64,000 nucleotides of DNA from Companilactobacillus nodensis DSM 19682 = JCM 14932 = NBRC 107160 (GCF_000615905.1 NZ_BAMN01000004.1:62001-126000); one strand, 5' to 3'. Counted from the stretch's first letter, positions 1 through 9,013 are shown. Notes: generated from the sequence alone by a model not told the origin. Program-made: numbers and translations.

Positions 1-39
1 GGATATTTGTCTACATGCCCTGTTGGCCAAAGTGTTTCC

Positions 40-762
40 TTAAACTTCCTCAACATAGGAAATATTGCCGTCGTCCTTATGACCTTTTGCATACCAATCA
101 TGCTCTGCCTGCGTTAAACGCAAGTATGTTGGTACGAAACTATCGATATCCTTAACAGGTTCAGCGTGTTCGGCTAACTTGGCCAATTTTGTAGCATCTG
201 GAAGACTATCTTCATCAGATATTATTTTGGCATGCGGATATTTCTCTCTAATCAAATCGGTTAATTTTTGGGTAGCATTAATGAACTCTAGTTGATCCTC
301 ATCGTAATCTTGCAACAACTCAAGTAACTTAGTCATTGTAATATGTTGATCTTCGACGACATTAACTAATCTTTCATGTTCATTAGAATATACACCGGCA
401 TATGCATTATCGTTTCTAGCATCCATCAGTGGGACCAAGAATCGATCATCCCCACCATCGGCAGCAAGTAATTTCAAACTAGAAATACCAACAAGCGGTT
501 TGTCCAAAGTAAATGCCAATGTCTTGGCAACTGTAACAGCTATTCGAACCCCAGTATAAGAACCAGGGCCATCGGCAACAGCTATCCGATCTATATCATT
601 CACTGAAAGACTGGCATCTGCCAATGAATCCTGAATGTCAGGCAAGAGTGTAACACTGTGAGTCTTATTTTCAGAAGATTCAACATGTGCGAGAACCTTA
701 CCATCTTCAACAACCGCAACACTTAACGGTTTATTAGATGTATCAAAAGCTAAAATTTTCAT
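40..762 (-). CDS. tsaB: TsaB, tRNA t6A biosynthesis protein
   Basis: 240 residues, the usual TsaB length. The ASKHA-fold N-terminus (MKILAFDTSN) and the ADGPGSYTGVRIA segment around residue 63 are family hallmarks. TsaB is the non-catalytic partner of TsaD. With TsaE and TsaC it places threonylcarbamoyl on A37 of tRNAs that read ANN codons. It has no metal-binding histidines, as expected for TsaB rather than TsaD. rimI and tsaD commonly follow in related genomes, but the window ends 39 bases after the stop and I see no clear next start. Confidence 0.95.
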   Translation of the reverse strand: MKILAFDTSNKPLSVAVVEDGKVLAHVESSENKTHSVTLLPDIQDSLADASLSVNDIDRIAVADGPGSYTGVRIAVTVAKTLAFTLDKPLVGISSLKLLAADGGDDRFLVPLMDARNDNAYAGVYSNEHERLVNVVEDQHITMTKLLELLQDYDEDQLEFINATQKLTDLIREKYPHAKIISDEDSLPDATKLAKLAEHAEPVKDIDSFVPTYLRLTQAEHDWYAKGHKDDGNISYVEEV

Positions 763-812
763 ATAATCCCCTCGATCTTAATAGGAATATTTTACCACAT
801 AATTAGATTTAA

Positions 813-932
813 CAGAGAGTGGAGAAAGCCGGGAGATTCTGAGCACTGCCTAAGATAGTGAAGGTGCCAACGTAGTTGGTGCGTTTGCTATCTGTAGCAG
901 GCGCAGGAATCTGGCTTTCGTAACTCGTTTTA
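813..932 (+). repeat. Structured dispersed element, copy R1
   Basis: This is about 120 bases flanked by AGAGAGTGGA and AACTCGTTTTA. It folds into one long hairpin: AAAGCC/GGCTTT, a GGG bulge, AGATTC/GAATCT, a GAGCA against GCGCA internal loop, CTGC/GCAG, CTA against GTA, GATAG/CTATC, then CCAAC/GTTGG. The same architecture with different helix sequence recurs near 5.8, 24.4 and 47.8 kb. Here it lies between tsaB and folT, antisense to both. A second head motif (AGAGAGTGGAGAA) starts near 936 and continues into no recognisable element. Confidence 0.8.
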
Positions 933-982
933 AACAGAGAGTGGAGAAAAACACGTAAATACACAAACAAAAAAATCGACCA

Positions 983-1507
983 CTAACGGCCGATTCTGTT
1001 AAATCTCGAATTACTGATCCATTTGAGAACAAAGTATAACAATCCTGTTTGATAAACCAAACTAAATAGTTCTTTAACAATTCTTGGCACTAACAATGTC
1101 CAATATGGCAAGTTAGTCATCATTTGGATCCACAGTGTATTCAATCCCGTATTGACAATAACCGTGATCAAAAATACCGCTACAAAAGTTCTCAAGATCG
1201 TTACCTTATGATTATATAATACAAAACCATAGATAAGACCTGCTACTAACGCTGAAAATGTGAAGCCCCAGAAGAAGCCTCCTGGTGCTGGCATTACAAC
1301 GTTACTGATAATATCAGCAACCACATTAGCGATTGCCGCCTTATATGGTCCGAAGTAATATCCCATTAGTCCTATTGCAATGAAGCTGAAGCCGACCTTC
1401 AAGGTATTGCTACCGATCGACAACTTACTCAACACCATCTGCATTGCAATTAATAAAGCCATCCACGTCATTTCGTGGACACTGATAACACGACTGTTCG
1501 TATTCAT
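983..1507 (-). CDS. folT: Folate-type ECF transporter S component (FolT-like)
   Basis: 174 residues with about five or six hydrophobic membrane segments. The pattern is that of ECF substrate-binding S components of the folate family (LSKLSIGSNTLKVGFSFIAIG, then GYYFGPYKAAIANVVADI). It would capture folate and load it onto a shared EcfA-A'-T energising module encoded elsewhere. I chose the ATG at 1507 because AAGGAG lies 8 bases upstream; an earlier in-frame start would add 11 residues without a good site. The upstream leader resembles a tetrahydrofolate riboswitch, which supports folate over the queuosine-precursor alternative (QueT). Confidence 0.82.
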   Translation of the reverse strand: MNTNSRVISVHEMTWMALLIAMQMVLSKLSIGSNTLKVGFSFIAIGLMGYYFGPYKAAIANVVADIISNVVMPAPGGFFWGFTFSALVAGLIYGFVLYNHKVTILRTFVAVFLITVIVNTGLNTLWIQMMTNLPYWTLLVPRIVKELFSLVYQTGLLYFVLKWISNSRFNRIGR

Positions 1508-1577
1508 AACGACATCTCCTTGTAGGAGCTGCCACAGCATATAACTAGAGGCTAATAAAATTAACTAACTATATAAA

Positions 1578-1670
1578 GTGACGAATGCGGAAACAAAATC
1601 GCAAGCAATAGCTCTTCGTCCGGTGTTCACATTCCGTTCCGCCGGCACTTTACGCTTTGAATCCTACCCC
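1578..1670 (-). promoter_or_regulatory. Probable tetrahydrofolate (THF) riboswitch before folT
   Basis: Read on the minus strand, the leader has the order of conserved blocks I know from Firmicute THF riboswitches: GGGTAG, ATTC, GCGTAAAGTG, a short stem, GGAATG, then GGACGAAG, with a 3' strand including TTTCCGC. The gene downstream is a folate-type S component, the usual target. No covariance model was run, so this rests on block order and gene context. Confidence 0.65.
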
Positions 1671-1756
1671 AAAAATATTTTACTTGAACATATTACCACA
1701 GGTCCCTCTTAGCATCTATCGATTTTGCTCATAACCTTTTTCATACAAAACTATAA

Positions 1757-2494
1757 TTATTTTTCTTCCCAAGTAATCTGGGCAACGGCGTTCAATTCCC
1801 CGTCACTCTTGATCCAATGAGTCGTTACTAAGGTATCAGAATCGATTTTAGCATAAACTTCTGGTTCACTATGAATGTTCAATTCTTTGTCATACTTAAT
1901 ATCCATACTCTTGGCACGATGCTTTTCGACGAATTCGATCCCTAGTGAATCGACCATCCAATCGAAGTAGTAGGAATTATTCACATGGCGATTAACATCA
2001 ATATTGTAATAACCGATGTGCTGACCTTTTTTAATATCATAATCTTTTGGTTCACGTAATCTAGCAAACCGTTTGATCTTGGTAATCTCTTCCGCACCGA
2101 ACACGTCTGTTAATTTTTCAGCAGCGCTGACCATCTTACGAGCCTTCACATCAATAATAACGAAGGCACTTGAAAGGTCGACCATACGATTGCCGTCCAA
2201 GTCGTCGATCCAAAAATCACGATAGAAGAAGTACTTATTATAGCTCGTTGCACGGGTACTAACTTTTAATTTTTGGCCAAGTGTTGGCATCTTCTTAATG
2301 TCCATGTGATATTGAACCACGACCCAGCCGAGTCCGCGTTGTACCATTTCAGAACTATCTGAATCCGACTCGTGCAATTGTTTCTCCGAGATCAATAACA
2401 TTGCATCAACTAACGAAGATAGGCGCATATCGCCGGTTAAATTTGCAAAATAAAATGGAAATTCTATTTCCTGTGAGTATATTTGTTCTGCCAC
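1757..2494 (-). CDS. Acyl-ACP thioesterase (FatA/FatB-type)
   Basis: 245 residues with two hotdog domains, the standard bacterial acyl-ACP thioesterase layout. The first (about 1-135) has the GLGWVVVQYHMDI strand typical of the family. The second carries NIDVNRHVNNSYYFDW near residue 170, which holds the catalytic Asn/His residues. It should release fatty acids from acyl carrier protein. The start is a GTG at 2494, 8 bases after GGAAGGA and one base past the rsmI stop, so the two genes are translationally coupled. The ATG reading that overlaps rsmI is less likely. Confidence 0.88.
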   Translation of the reverse strand: MAEQIYSQEIEFPFYFANLTGDMRLSSLVDAMLLISEKQLHESDSDSSEMVQRGLGWVVVQYHMDIKKMPTLGQKLKVSTRATSYNKYFFYRDFWIDDLDGNRMVDLSSAFVIIDVKARKMVSAAEKLTDVFGAEEITKIKRFARLREPKDYDIKKGQHIGYYNIDVNRHVNNSYYFDWMVDSLGIEFVEKHRAKSMDIKYDKELNIHSEPEVYAKIDSDTLVTTHWIKSDGELNAVAQITWEEK

Positions 2495-2495
2495 T

Positions 2496-3367
2496 TTATT
2501 CTTCCTTCCCAATTCCATGGTATAGATTGTAAACAATTTGTTTACGTAGATCATTTTGGCTGGCTACTTCTTTGATTGCTTTATTAGGTTTCTCACCTGA
2601 CTGTATCAACAGATCAATTGAGTTGATAATTTCAGAGTCAGACATATCATCGACCTCTTCAATTTCCTTACCTGATAAAATCAAGACGTATTCACCCTTA
2701 GGATCATTCTCTTGATAATATTCAATAACTTGATCAATTGTTCCGCGAAGGAAAGCTTCATGAATCTTGGTCAGTTCTCGAGCCAAAGTTATTCTGCGGT
2801 CACCGCCAAAGTATTGCTTCAAATCTTCCACTGTCTTGACGACACGATATGGTGATTCATAAATGATCGAAGTCTCAGCCCGTTGTGACAAGTTCTCCAA
2901 CGCTTCAGTCCGCTCCTTACCCTTACGAGGTAAGAATCCATAGAAGTAGAATAGCTGTGGTTCGATGCCTGAGGCAATCAATGCTGTAGTGGATGCACTA
3001 GCACCAGGTAGTGGGACAACGGCTATATCAGCTTCGATAGCCGCCTTGACTAGCTCCTTACCGGGATCGCTGATCGACGGCGTTCCTGCATCGCTAACTT
3101 GAGCAATATTGATTCCATCATTCAGCTTTTCGATCAACTCAGGAATTCGCTGAGCTGTATTGTGCTCATGAAAGCTGATCAAATCCGTCGTGATATCAAA
3201 ATGACTCAATAAAAATTTTGTATTTCTCGTATCTTCAGCTGCAACTAAATCTGCATCTTGCAAAGTTTTGACAGCTCGAAAGGTCATGTCATCTAAGTTA
3301 CCAATTGGCGTTGGCACTAAAAAAAGGCAGCCTTCGAATTATTAACAAAACTCCTTTGTTCATTCAT
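2496..3367 (-). CDS. rsmI: RsmI, 16S rRNA 2'-O-methyltransferase (C1402), frameshifted at N-terminus
   Basis: The tetrapyrrole-methylase-fold enzyme that 2'-O-methylates C1402 of 16S rRNA using SAM. The PTPIGNLDDMTFRAV motif and AEDTRNT are diagnostic. The main frame opens only at a GTG at 3317, with no ribosome site and without the first beta strand. A good ATG at 3367 behind GGGAG encodes a normal start (MNEQRSFVNNSKAAF) and runs into a stop at a 7-base T run (3319-3325 on the plus strand read as A). Eight Ts would restore a continuous reading into LVPTPIGN. Either one base is missing from the sequence, or the gene depends on slippage. Confidence 0.88.
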
Positions 3368-3384
3368 TCAAAATGCTCCCTTAC

Positions 3385-3735
3385 TTATTTTTTATTTGGT
3401 TTACTGTGATTCCCGTAAATTACCCCGAGACAGAAAACACATTCCTCGTTTTCCTTACGATGAGAACCATAAAATTGTTGGCACACGTGAAAGCCTTTGT
3501 GATACAGCTTTTCTAAGTTCAAGCGTGAAGTAGGCAATTCACTTTCGTTGAAACTTTTATCCTCATAACCTAATTTTTCTAATTGTTTACGAAGGTTATG
3601 ATTCTCCATCTTGAGTTCTTCTTTTTCTTCTAGATCTTTGGATAGTTGCTCCTTGAGTGCATCAATTTGACCACTCAAACTACCTAATTGATTCGAGATA
3701 GATTCAAACTCATCATACAAATCCTTTTCTGCCAT
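3385..3735 (-). CDS. yabA: YabA, replication initiation control protein
   Basis: 116 residues: an N-terminal coiled coil (about 1-60, rich in E/L/K heptads) and a C-terminal zinc module (HVCQQF, then CVFC). YabA binds DnaA and the DnaN clamp and restrains re-initiation of replication. It lies between rsmI and holB, the conserved Firmicute order, 12 bases downstream of holB. Confidence 0.93.
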   Translation of the reverse strand: MAEKDLYDEFESISNQLGSLSGQIDALKEQLSKDLEEKEELKMENHNLRKQLEKLGYEDKSFNESELPTSRLNLEKLYHKGFHVCQQFYGSHRKENEECVFCLGVIYGNHSKPNKK

Positions 3736-3746
3736 TGTTTCACCTA

Positions 3747-4700
3747 CTAACTAACAAATTTTAATGACAAATCCTCTAAAATTGCTTGAAATGCTACATT
3801 ACTTTTCCACATTTCCTCAGCTTTAAATAATTCATCCGAAAAACTAACGATCTGTTGAATACTCTTATTTGAAAGAACATCTTCTTTAATAAGAAGTGAT
3901 TTATCTAAATTGTACCTAATTGATAATATATCACTAAACATCTGATTCATCATATCAAAAACTAAATGTTGGTGATCCTTATTCTCTACCAAAGGCATGA
4001 TATCAGTCTGTACATCTATAAAACTATTTATTTTTTTCTGATTGCACTCTTTCATCCAAACAACCAAAGCTGATGATAACTTCTGATAATCTTCACCAGT
4101 CGTGGCTTGTAAAAATTTAATATCAGAAACTTTTAATGCTGCTTTTGCTTGTTCATCTTTATAACCTAACTCTGCCAAACTAGCTATTTCTTCTTCATTA
4201 CTCTTATTAGACAGGTGAAAGGTTTGCACACGCGATCTAATCGTCTGAAGCAGTTGCTTAGCTGAATCCGCCAATAAGATCATCATCAGATTACCTTCTG
4301 GCTCTTCAATAGTCTTCAACAGGTTATTACTTGCGGCGTTGGTCATCTTCTCTGCTTCATCAATAATCAAAATACGACGGCTGCCTTGAGTTGCTGTCAT
4401 ACTAGCTTCTTTTTTAAAATACTTAATATCATCGACACCGATACTATTCTTGTCAGTTCTTATCTCCAACACATCGGGATTATCACCCAAAGCAATGGTT
4501 TGACATTTTTGACAAGTTTGATCCGGCATCCCATCCTGCAAATTCTCACAGAACTGGCTTTGAGCTAGCCAAATAGCAACTTGTTGTCTGATCTTAGAAG
4601 AAGCACTATCAATCAAATAAGCGTGCGACAACATATTAGACTGAATAATCTTTTGAAATTCACGCAGTACTCTAGGCTGCTCTTCTAGTAAATTTTCCAT
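3747..4700 (-). CDS. holB: HolB, DNA polymerase III delta' subunit
   Basis: 317 residues with the clamp-loader AAA+ fold. The zinc module (C-x8-C-x2-C near residue 50-63), the RRILIIDEAEKM Walker B-like segment and the IRSRVQTF SRC motif are visible. As in other delta' subunits the Walker A is not conserved, so it acts as the stator rather than an ATPase. It follows darA by two bases and precedes yabA. Confidence 0.93.
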   Translation of the reverse strand: MENLLEEQPRVLREFQKIIQSNMLSHAYLIDSASSKIRQQVAIWLAQSQFCENLQDGMPDQTCQKCQTIALGDNPDVLEIRTDKNSIGVDDIKYFKKEASMTATQGSRRILIIDEAEKMTNAASNNLLKTIEEPEGNLMMILLADSAKQLLQTIRSRVQTFHLSNKSNEEEIASLAELGYKDEQAKAALKVSDIKFLQATTGEDYQKLSSALVVWMKECNQKKINSFIDVQTDIMPLVENKDHQHLVFDMMNQMFSDILSIRYNLDKSLLIKEDVLSNKSIQQIVSFSDELFKAEEMWKSNVAFQAILEDLSLKFVS

Positions 4701-4702
4701 TT

Positions 4703-5026
4703 TTAAAATCTTACAAATTTATCCACAGGTAGGATAAAACAAGTAGCTCCCCCAACTTGAACTTCGATTGGATCATTGATTCCTGCAGCTTCAGGTAACG
4801 CAAATGTTGAAGTAACAAACTGTGTTCTTGTATGGCAAGTTTTCTTGATAACTTCAAGCGCATCATCAACTTTGTCATCTTCGACACCAATAATAAAAGT
4901 CGAGTTACCAGCCTTTAAGAAACCACCGGTTGAAGGTAATCTAGTTGCACGAAAATCGGCTTTTACGAGGTGTGTTTGTAATTGTTGGCTATCTTTGTCT
5001 TGAACGATTGCTAAAATAACTTTCAT
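4703..5026 (-). CDS. darA: DarA/PstA, cyclic-di-AMP receptor (PII-like)
   Basis: 107 residues with the PII-like fold of the YaaQ family. The TRLPSTGGFLKAGNSTFIIG segment contains the c-di-AMP-binding loop of the trimer. The start is the ATG at 5026 behind GGAGG; upstream in-frame codons lie inside tmk. The gene begins two bases after the tmk stop and ends three bases before holB, the standard tmk-darA-holB order. The exact signalling output of this family is still poorly defined. Confidence 0.93.
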   Translation of the reverse strand: MKVILAIVQDKDSQQLQTHLVKADFRATRLPSTGGFLKAGNSTFIIGVEDDKVDDALEVIKKTCHTRTQFVTSTFALPEAAGINDPIEVQVGGATCFILPVDKFVRF

Positions 5027-5027
5027 T

Positions 5028-5678
5028 TTATTTTCCTCCATTGAATACATTTGGAAATCTTTTAATAATAACATCTAATGCATCAGAAACAACTTTTTCT
5101 GGTTTCTGATCTGCGTTGATACTCTTTATTCTATCAGGATTGGCAGCTAATAAGTCAAGATATGAGTCGTGAACACGTTGGTGAAAGCTCAAAGCCTCTT
5201 GTTCCAATCGATCCATTGCACCCTCATGATCCTTACGAATCCTTGATAAACCAATTTCTGGTGAAATATCAAAATAAACCGTCAAATCTGGTATAGTTCC
5301 ATCGATAGCAAAATCATTGATTTCTGCAACTTCTTTCGTACCGATTTCACGACCGCCACCTTGATATGCAATTGAGCTATCAACAAACCGATCACTCAGC
5401 AATACTTTATTAGCGGCTAATGTTGGTCTAATCACATCAATGACATGCTGTCTACGTGCAGCTGCGTATAATAAAGCTTCAGTTCTATCATCCATTTTCT
5501 CATCGTGAACAGCTAGAATAATTTTTCTGATCTGCTCAGCTATCTCGCTACCACCAGGTTCACGCGATTCAACTATCTCTTTATTGGTATGTTCTTTTAA
5601 TAATGGAACCAACGCATTTAATGCGGTAGTTTTTCCAGCCCCATCTGGGCCTTCGAATGATATAAAAATCCCTGACAT
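5028..5678 (-). CDS. tmk: Tmk, thymidylate kinase
   Basis: 216 residues. The P-loop FEGPDGAGKTT is at residues 8-18, DRF at about 97, and the lid region follows. It phosphorylates dTMP to dTDP for DNA synthesis. First gene of the tmk-darA-holB-yabA-rsmI run. A rho-independent terminator and a structured repeat separate it from yaaL upstream. Confidence 0.96.
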   Translation of the reverse strand: MSGIFISFEGPDGAGKTTALNALVPLLKEHTNKEIVESREPGGSEIAEQIRKIILAVHDEKMDDRTEALLYAAARRQHVIDVIRPTLAANKVLLSDRFVDSSIAYQGGGREIGTKEVAEINDFAIDGTIPDLTVYFDISPEIGLSRIRKDHEGAMDRLEQEALSFHQRVHDSYLDLLAANPDRIKSINADQKPEKVVSDALDVIIKRFPNVFNGGK

Positions 5679-5747
5679 TTAGTATTCTCCCTTTTAATGC
5701 ATTGGTTCTATTTTACTTGATATTGTTGTTTGGGTAAACATGTATTG

Positions 5748-5780
5748 AAAAAGCCGTTATCTACTTTTGTAGGTAACGAC
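5748..5780 (-). terminator. Rho-independent terminator upstream of tmk
   Basis: On the minus strand GTCGTTACCTAC pairs with GTAGATAACGGC across an AAAA loop and is followed by five Ts. It should end transcription coming from recR-yaaL before tmk. Confidence 0.75.
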
Positions 5781-5800
5781 TTTGTTTGTTGGTTTGTGGT

Positions 5801-5922
5801 TCTAAAACGAGTTGCAAAGTGACAAACCACTGCGCTTACTACGGATAAGTGAGAATGCCAAAACCGCATTATCACTTATCCTAGGTAATGCTCATGGTTT
5901 ACCGTCACTTTTCCACTCTCTA
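5801..5922 (-). repeat. Structured dispersed element, copy R3
   Basis: It reads on the minus strand and starts within the yaaL stop codon (TAGAGAGTGG). Helices: GTGAC/GTCAC, GGT bulge, AAACCA/TGGTTT, GAGCA against GCGCA loop, TTAC/GTAA, CTA against GTA, GGATAAGTGA/TCACTTATCC, AATGC/GCATT. The helix sequences differ from R1 and R2 but remain fully paired, while loop bases are unchanged. It ends with GCAACTCGTTTTAGA. Confidence 0.8.
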
Positions 5923-6207
5923 CCAATGCTTCTCAGCCCGACTTGGTTGCTTCAAAAATGTATCTTCATCACCAAAAATAATATCAGTCGTATGTTTGGC
6001 CTGAGCCTTGCGGCGTCTGGCTTCTAAGTACAAGAACTGATACTTGGCCCGATCTATTCTCAAATTCAGTCGTGCTTCATCGGAAACTTCGAGCGAATTG
6101 TTCATCAGATGCTGTGCATTACTGATTTGTTGCTGTATGCCATGAATGCTATCCATCAATCGATCATTTTCGATCTTTTCAACACTAGCTTTTTTTCTAC
6201 CAAACAT
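5920..6207 (-). CDS. yaaL: YaaL-family (DUF2508) protein
   Basis: 95 residues, slightly longer than the usual YaaL. Starts MFGRKK and is rich in charged residues with a probable helical hairpin. It sits directly after recR, the conserved position of yaaL in Bacillota. The function is unknown. Its last codons run into the head of repeat R3, whose TAG supplies the stop, so the C-terminus may have been remodelled by insertion of that element. Confidence 0.82.
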   Translation of the reverse strand: MFGRKKASVEKIENDRLMDSIHGIQQQISNAQHLMNNSLEVSDEARLNLRIDRAKYQFLYLEARRRKAQAKHTTDIIFGDEDTFLKQPSRAEKHW

Positions 6208-6208
6208 G

Positions 6209-6808
6209 TTAGATCTCCCTGCGACCTAGAACGGCACTCTTCAGAGTCATTTCGTCGGCATATTCAATGTCAGAGCCAACGGCTAATCCATGCGCTAATC
6301 TAGTTACTTTTATACCTGCCGGTTTTACCAGTTTGGCTAAGTATTGCGCTGTTGCTTCTCCTTCTGGAGTTGCATTCGTAGCAATAATCAATTCTTGAAC
6401 TTTGCTGTTTTCACGCAAGCGATTAAGCAGTAGTTTGATGTTCAAGTCTTCCGGACCAACGCCATCAACTGGAGATAATACTCCACCCAACACGTGATAC
6501 AAACCATTGTAGCTGTTCATATCATCTAGTGACATTATATCTTTTGGTTGCTCTACAACAAGGATCGTTGATTGGTCGCGATTCTTGTCAGTACAGATCG
6601 AACAAACTTCATCTGTCGTAATATTTCCACAGATCTTACAGAACTTCAAATCGTTCTTAGCAGACATGAGATTGTCGGCAAATTCTTGCACTTGACTCTT
6701 ATCCATGCCCAATGTAAAGAATGCCATTCTTGTCGCTGTTTTGCGACCGATTCCTGGCAACATCATATAACTATCAATTAATTTTGAAATTGGCTCTGGA
6801 TATCTCAT
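6209..6808 (-). CDS. recR: RecR, recombination mediator
   Basis: 199 residues: helix-hairpin-helix ([14 protein letters not shown], about 17-30), a four-cysteine zinc finger (CKIC then CSIC), a Toprim domain ([12 protein letters not shown]) and the C-terminal Walker-B-like part. RecR acts with RecO and RecF to load RecA on gapped DNA. Lies between ebfC and yaaL, the conserved order. Confidence 0.96.
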   Translation of the reverse strand: MRYPEPISKLIDSYMMLPGIGRKTATRMAFFTLGMDKSQVQEFADNLMSAKNDLKFCKICGNITTDEVCSICTDKNRDQSTILVVEQPKDIMSLDDMNSYNGLYHVLGGVLSPVDGVGPEDLNIKLLLNRLRENSKVQELIIATNATPEGEATAQYLAKLVKPAGIKVTRLAHGLAVGSDIEYADEMTLKSAVLGRREI

Positions 6809-6811
6809 TGA

Positions 6812-7141
6812 TTACATCATCCCGTTTGTGTATTTACCTAACTTAGCATCTTTATCTTTGTCGACCTTAGCCATACCATCATTCAATGCATCGATAAGCA
6901 TATCTTGCAATGTATCAGGATCGTCAGGGTCAATAATCTTTTCATCGATTTTAATATCTAATATTTTTTTATCACCATTCATTTTAACAATTGCAAAGTC
7001 GTCAACTGAATGTCCTTCATAATCTGTTTGGCTTAATTGTTCTTGAGCAGCAGCAACTTCTTTTTGCATCTTTTGGGCTTGGCGCATGATATTGGCCATG
7101 TTTCCGCCCATTCCACCCATATTTGGCATTCCTTTACTCAT
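6812..7141 (-). CDS. ebfC: YbaB/EbfC nucleoid-associated protein
   Basis: 109 residues. A glycine/methionine-rich start (GMPNMGGMGGNM) is followed by the coiled AQKMQKEVAAAQEQL helix and a short beta sheet. The family forms tweezer-like DNA-binding dimers. Between dnaX and recR as in most bacteria. Confidence 0.94.
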   Translation of the reverse strand: MSKGMPNMGGMGGNMANIMRQAQKMQKEVAAAQEQLSQTDYEGHSVDDFAIVKMNGDKKILDIKIDEKIIDPDDPDTLQDMLIDALNDGMAKVDKDKDAKLGKYTNGMM

Positions 7142-7155
7142 AACTATTTCTCCTT

Positions 7156-8883
7156 TTAATCGTCTTTAACTTCAACCACACCATCGTTGCCGAACAACTT
7201 CATAGCTTCATCGACAGTAGGATCAGTTTGTTTCTGTTCTGACTTAGATTTTACATTTTTACTATTACCAGAATCAATATTATTTGCAATGTATTCTTTA
7301 CGAATTTGTGGCCATTGTGCCTTTGGAACCAAGACAACCTGGCAATCTTTCTTCAATAACTTGCCAACATTGTTAGTCAATTCATCTAAGAAACCATCTT
7401 GAGCTGTTTCAAACCACATTTCATAGTCGAATGCGACAACAATTCCTGCTTCAGAAGCCGCAACTGGTTCAGAAATACTCATGATCGAACGTTGTGTGAT
7501 TGATAACATACTCATCAAATCAGGCCAAATATCCTTGGCTGTATTAAGATCATTCTTCGTAGCACTTTCCAAAACTTGATAAATTGCTGTCTTGTTGAGG
7601 TGGGTACCCTTTTTATTATTACGTTTAGGTTTGGTAACTGTTTGTTGATTACCATTATTTTGGACTTGTGGTTGATTTGATAACTGCTTGATCTCTTGTT
7701 TTAGACTAGCAACCTCGTCCCCCAATTGATCAACACGTTGGTTATCAACCGGAGTTTCCACAGGTTCTTGATTTGGTACAGCAGATATCTTCTGCTCAAC
7801 CTTAGGTTCACTGATCTTCACAGTCAGGATTTCCATATAAACATCCGTCTGATTAGAATTTTTCAGATTCTTCTGCGTGGCACTGACTTGATCAACAATA
7901 TAAAACAATCTCGTATTATCAAACTTGTCAGCAATCGCCAATAATTCATCCGTCATAACTGACTTATCCATCTGTTGAGATAGATCAGAATTAGAATTGT
8001 ACAAAATCAAATTACGACAGACACGAATGATCATCTCGGTAAAACGCATTGCTGAACGACCACTAGCAAGAATCTGATACAAACTAGTCAACGCATCAGC
8101 CGGTCTGTTTTCAGCAATGGCTGTCATATAAGATACGATCTGCTCATTACTCAATGCACCAGTAACTTCTTGAGCGTTCTTTAAGGTCAACTCATCATCA
8201 CCATATGATAAGGCTTGATCCAAAATACTCAAAGCGTCACGCATTCCACCTTCAGCTGAAGCCGCAATAATGTTTAGGGCTTCTTCATCATACTTAACAT
8301 TCTTATCATCCAAGATGTAAGTCATACGTTCCAAAATATCCTGACGTGAGATTCTTCTAAAAGTAAAACTCTGTGTTCTAGAAATAATCGTTGCCGGAAT
8401 TTTTTGTGGTTCCGTAGTAGCCAAGATGAACATAACATTAGCCGGTGGTTCTTCGAGTGTTTTTAGAAGCGCATTGAATGCACCTTGAGAAAGCATATGA
8501 ACTTCATCAATGATATAAACTTTGAATTTAGCTTCAGTTGGAGCATATTTTACTTTGTCACGAATATCACGAATCTCTTCAACACCGTTATTAGAAGCGG
8601 CATCGATCTCGATCACATCATTCAAACGATTCTCATTAGCTGCCTTGCAGATCTCGCACTCATTACAAGGTTCACCATCATGTGGATTCAAGCAGTTAAC
8701 AGCCTTCGCCAAAATCTTGGCACAAGAAGTCTTACCAGTACCACGTGGTCCACTGAATAAATAGGCATGACTGGTCATATTACTTGCGACCGCATTACGT
8801 AAGGTCTGCGTGATAACGCCTTGACCAATTACATCCGAAAAAGTTTGGGGACGCCAAACTCGATATAGTGCTTGATATGCCAT
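7156..8883 (-). CDS. dnaX: DnaX, DNA polymerase III tau/gamma subunit
   Basis: 575 residues from the ATG at 8883 (AAGGAGG upstream). An AAA+ clamp-loader motor: Walker A GPRGTGKTS, a zinc module (CLNP..CNECEIC), Walker B IIDEVHML and SRT sensor. A low-complexity Q/N-rich linker near 400-440 leads to the tau C-terminal domain that contacts the polymerase. I saw no clear A-run that would suggest gamma production by frameshifting. Confidence 0.96.
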   Translation of the reverse strand: MAYQALYRVWRPQTFSDVIGQGVITQTLRNAVASNMTSHAYLFSGPRGTGKTSCAKILAKAVNCLNPHDGEPCNECEICKAANENRLNDVIEIDAASNNGVEEIRDIRDKVKYAPTEAKFKVYIIDEVHMLSQGAFNALLKTLEEPPANVMFILATTEPQKIPATIISRTQSFTFRRISRQDILERMTYILDDKNVKYDEEALNIIAASAEGGMRDALSILDQALSYGDDELTLKNAQEVTGALSNEQIVSYMTAIAENRPADALTSLYQILASGRSAMRFTEMIIRVCRNLILYNSNSDLSQQMDKSVMTDELLAIADKFDNTRLFYIVDQVSATQKNLKNSNQTDVYMEILTVKISEPKVEQKISAVPNQEPVETPVDNQRVDQLGDEVASLKQEIKQLSNQPQVQNNGNQQTVTKPKRNNKKGTHLNKTAIYQVLESATKNDLNTAKDIWPDLMSMLSITQRSIMSISEPVAASEAGIVVAFDYEMWFETAQDGFLDELTNNVGKLLKKDCQVVLVPKAQWPQIRKEYIANNIDSGNSKNVKSKSEQKQTDPTVDEAMKLFGNDGVVEVKDD

Positions 8884-8940
8884 ATTTCCTCCTTGCTTTA
8901 ACACAGTACTTAAATTTTACCACAAAAAACAACTTTGTCT

Positions 8941-8962
8941 GACCGTTTCTCTTCCACTCTCC
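8941..8962 (-). repeat. Truncated head of the structured element (R5)
   Basis: On the minus strand GGAGAGTGGAAGAGAAACGG resembles the 5' end of elements R1-R4 (AGAGAGTGGA...ACGGT), but the hairpin body is absent. Probably a remnant, upstream of dnaX. Confidence 0.4.
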
Positions 8963-8966
8963 AAAT

Positions 8967-8997
8967 AAAAAAACTCCTAATCAATTAAGATTAGGAG
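8967..8997 (-). terminator. Terminator after the SRP RNA
   Basis: CTCCTAATC and GATTAGGAG form a 9-bp stem with a 6-base loop, followed on the minus strand by a run of seven Ts. Confidence 0.85.
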
Positions 8998-9013
8998 GCT
9001 AATATACATAACA

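Noticed and set aside
983-1507. QueT (queuosine precursor transporter) instead of FolT
   Set aside because: The upstream leader resembles the THF aptamer, not preQ1, and the membrane motif pattern fits the folate S-component family better.
4386-4568. Plus-strand ORF inside holB, and many similar opposite-strand ORFs
   Set aside because: They lie within strongly conserved genes on the other strand, have no ribosome sites and encode no recognisable protein; shadows of real genes.
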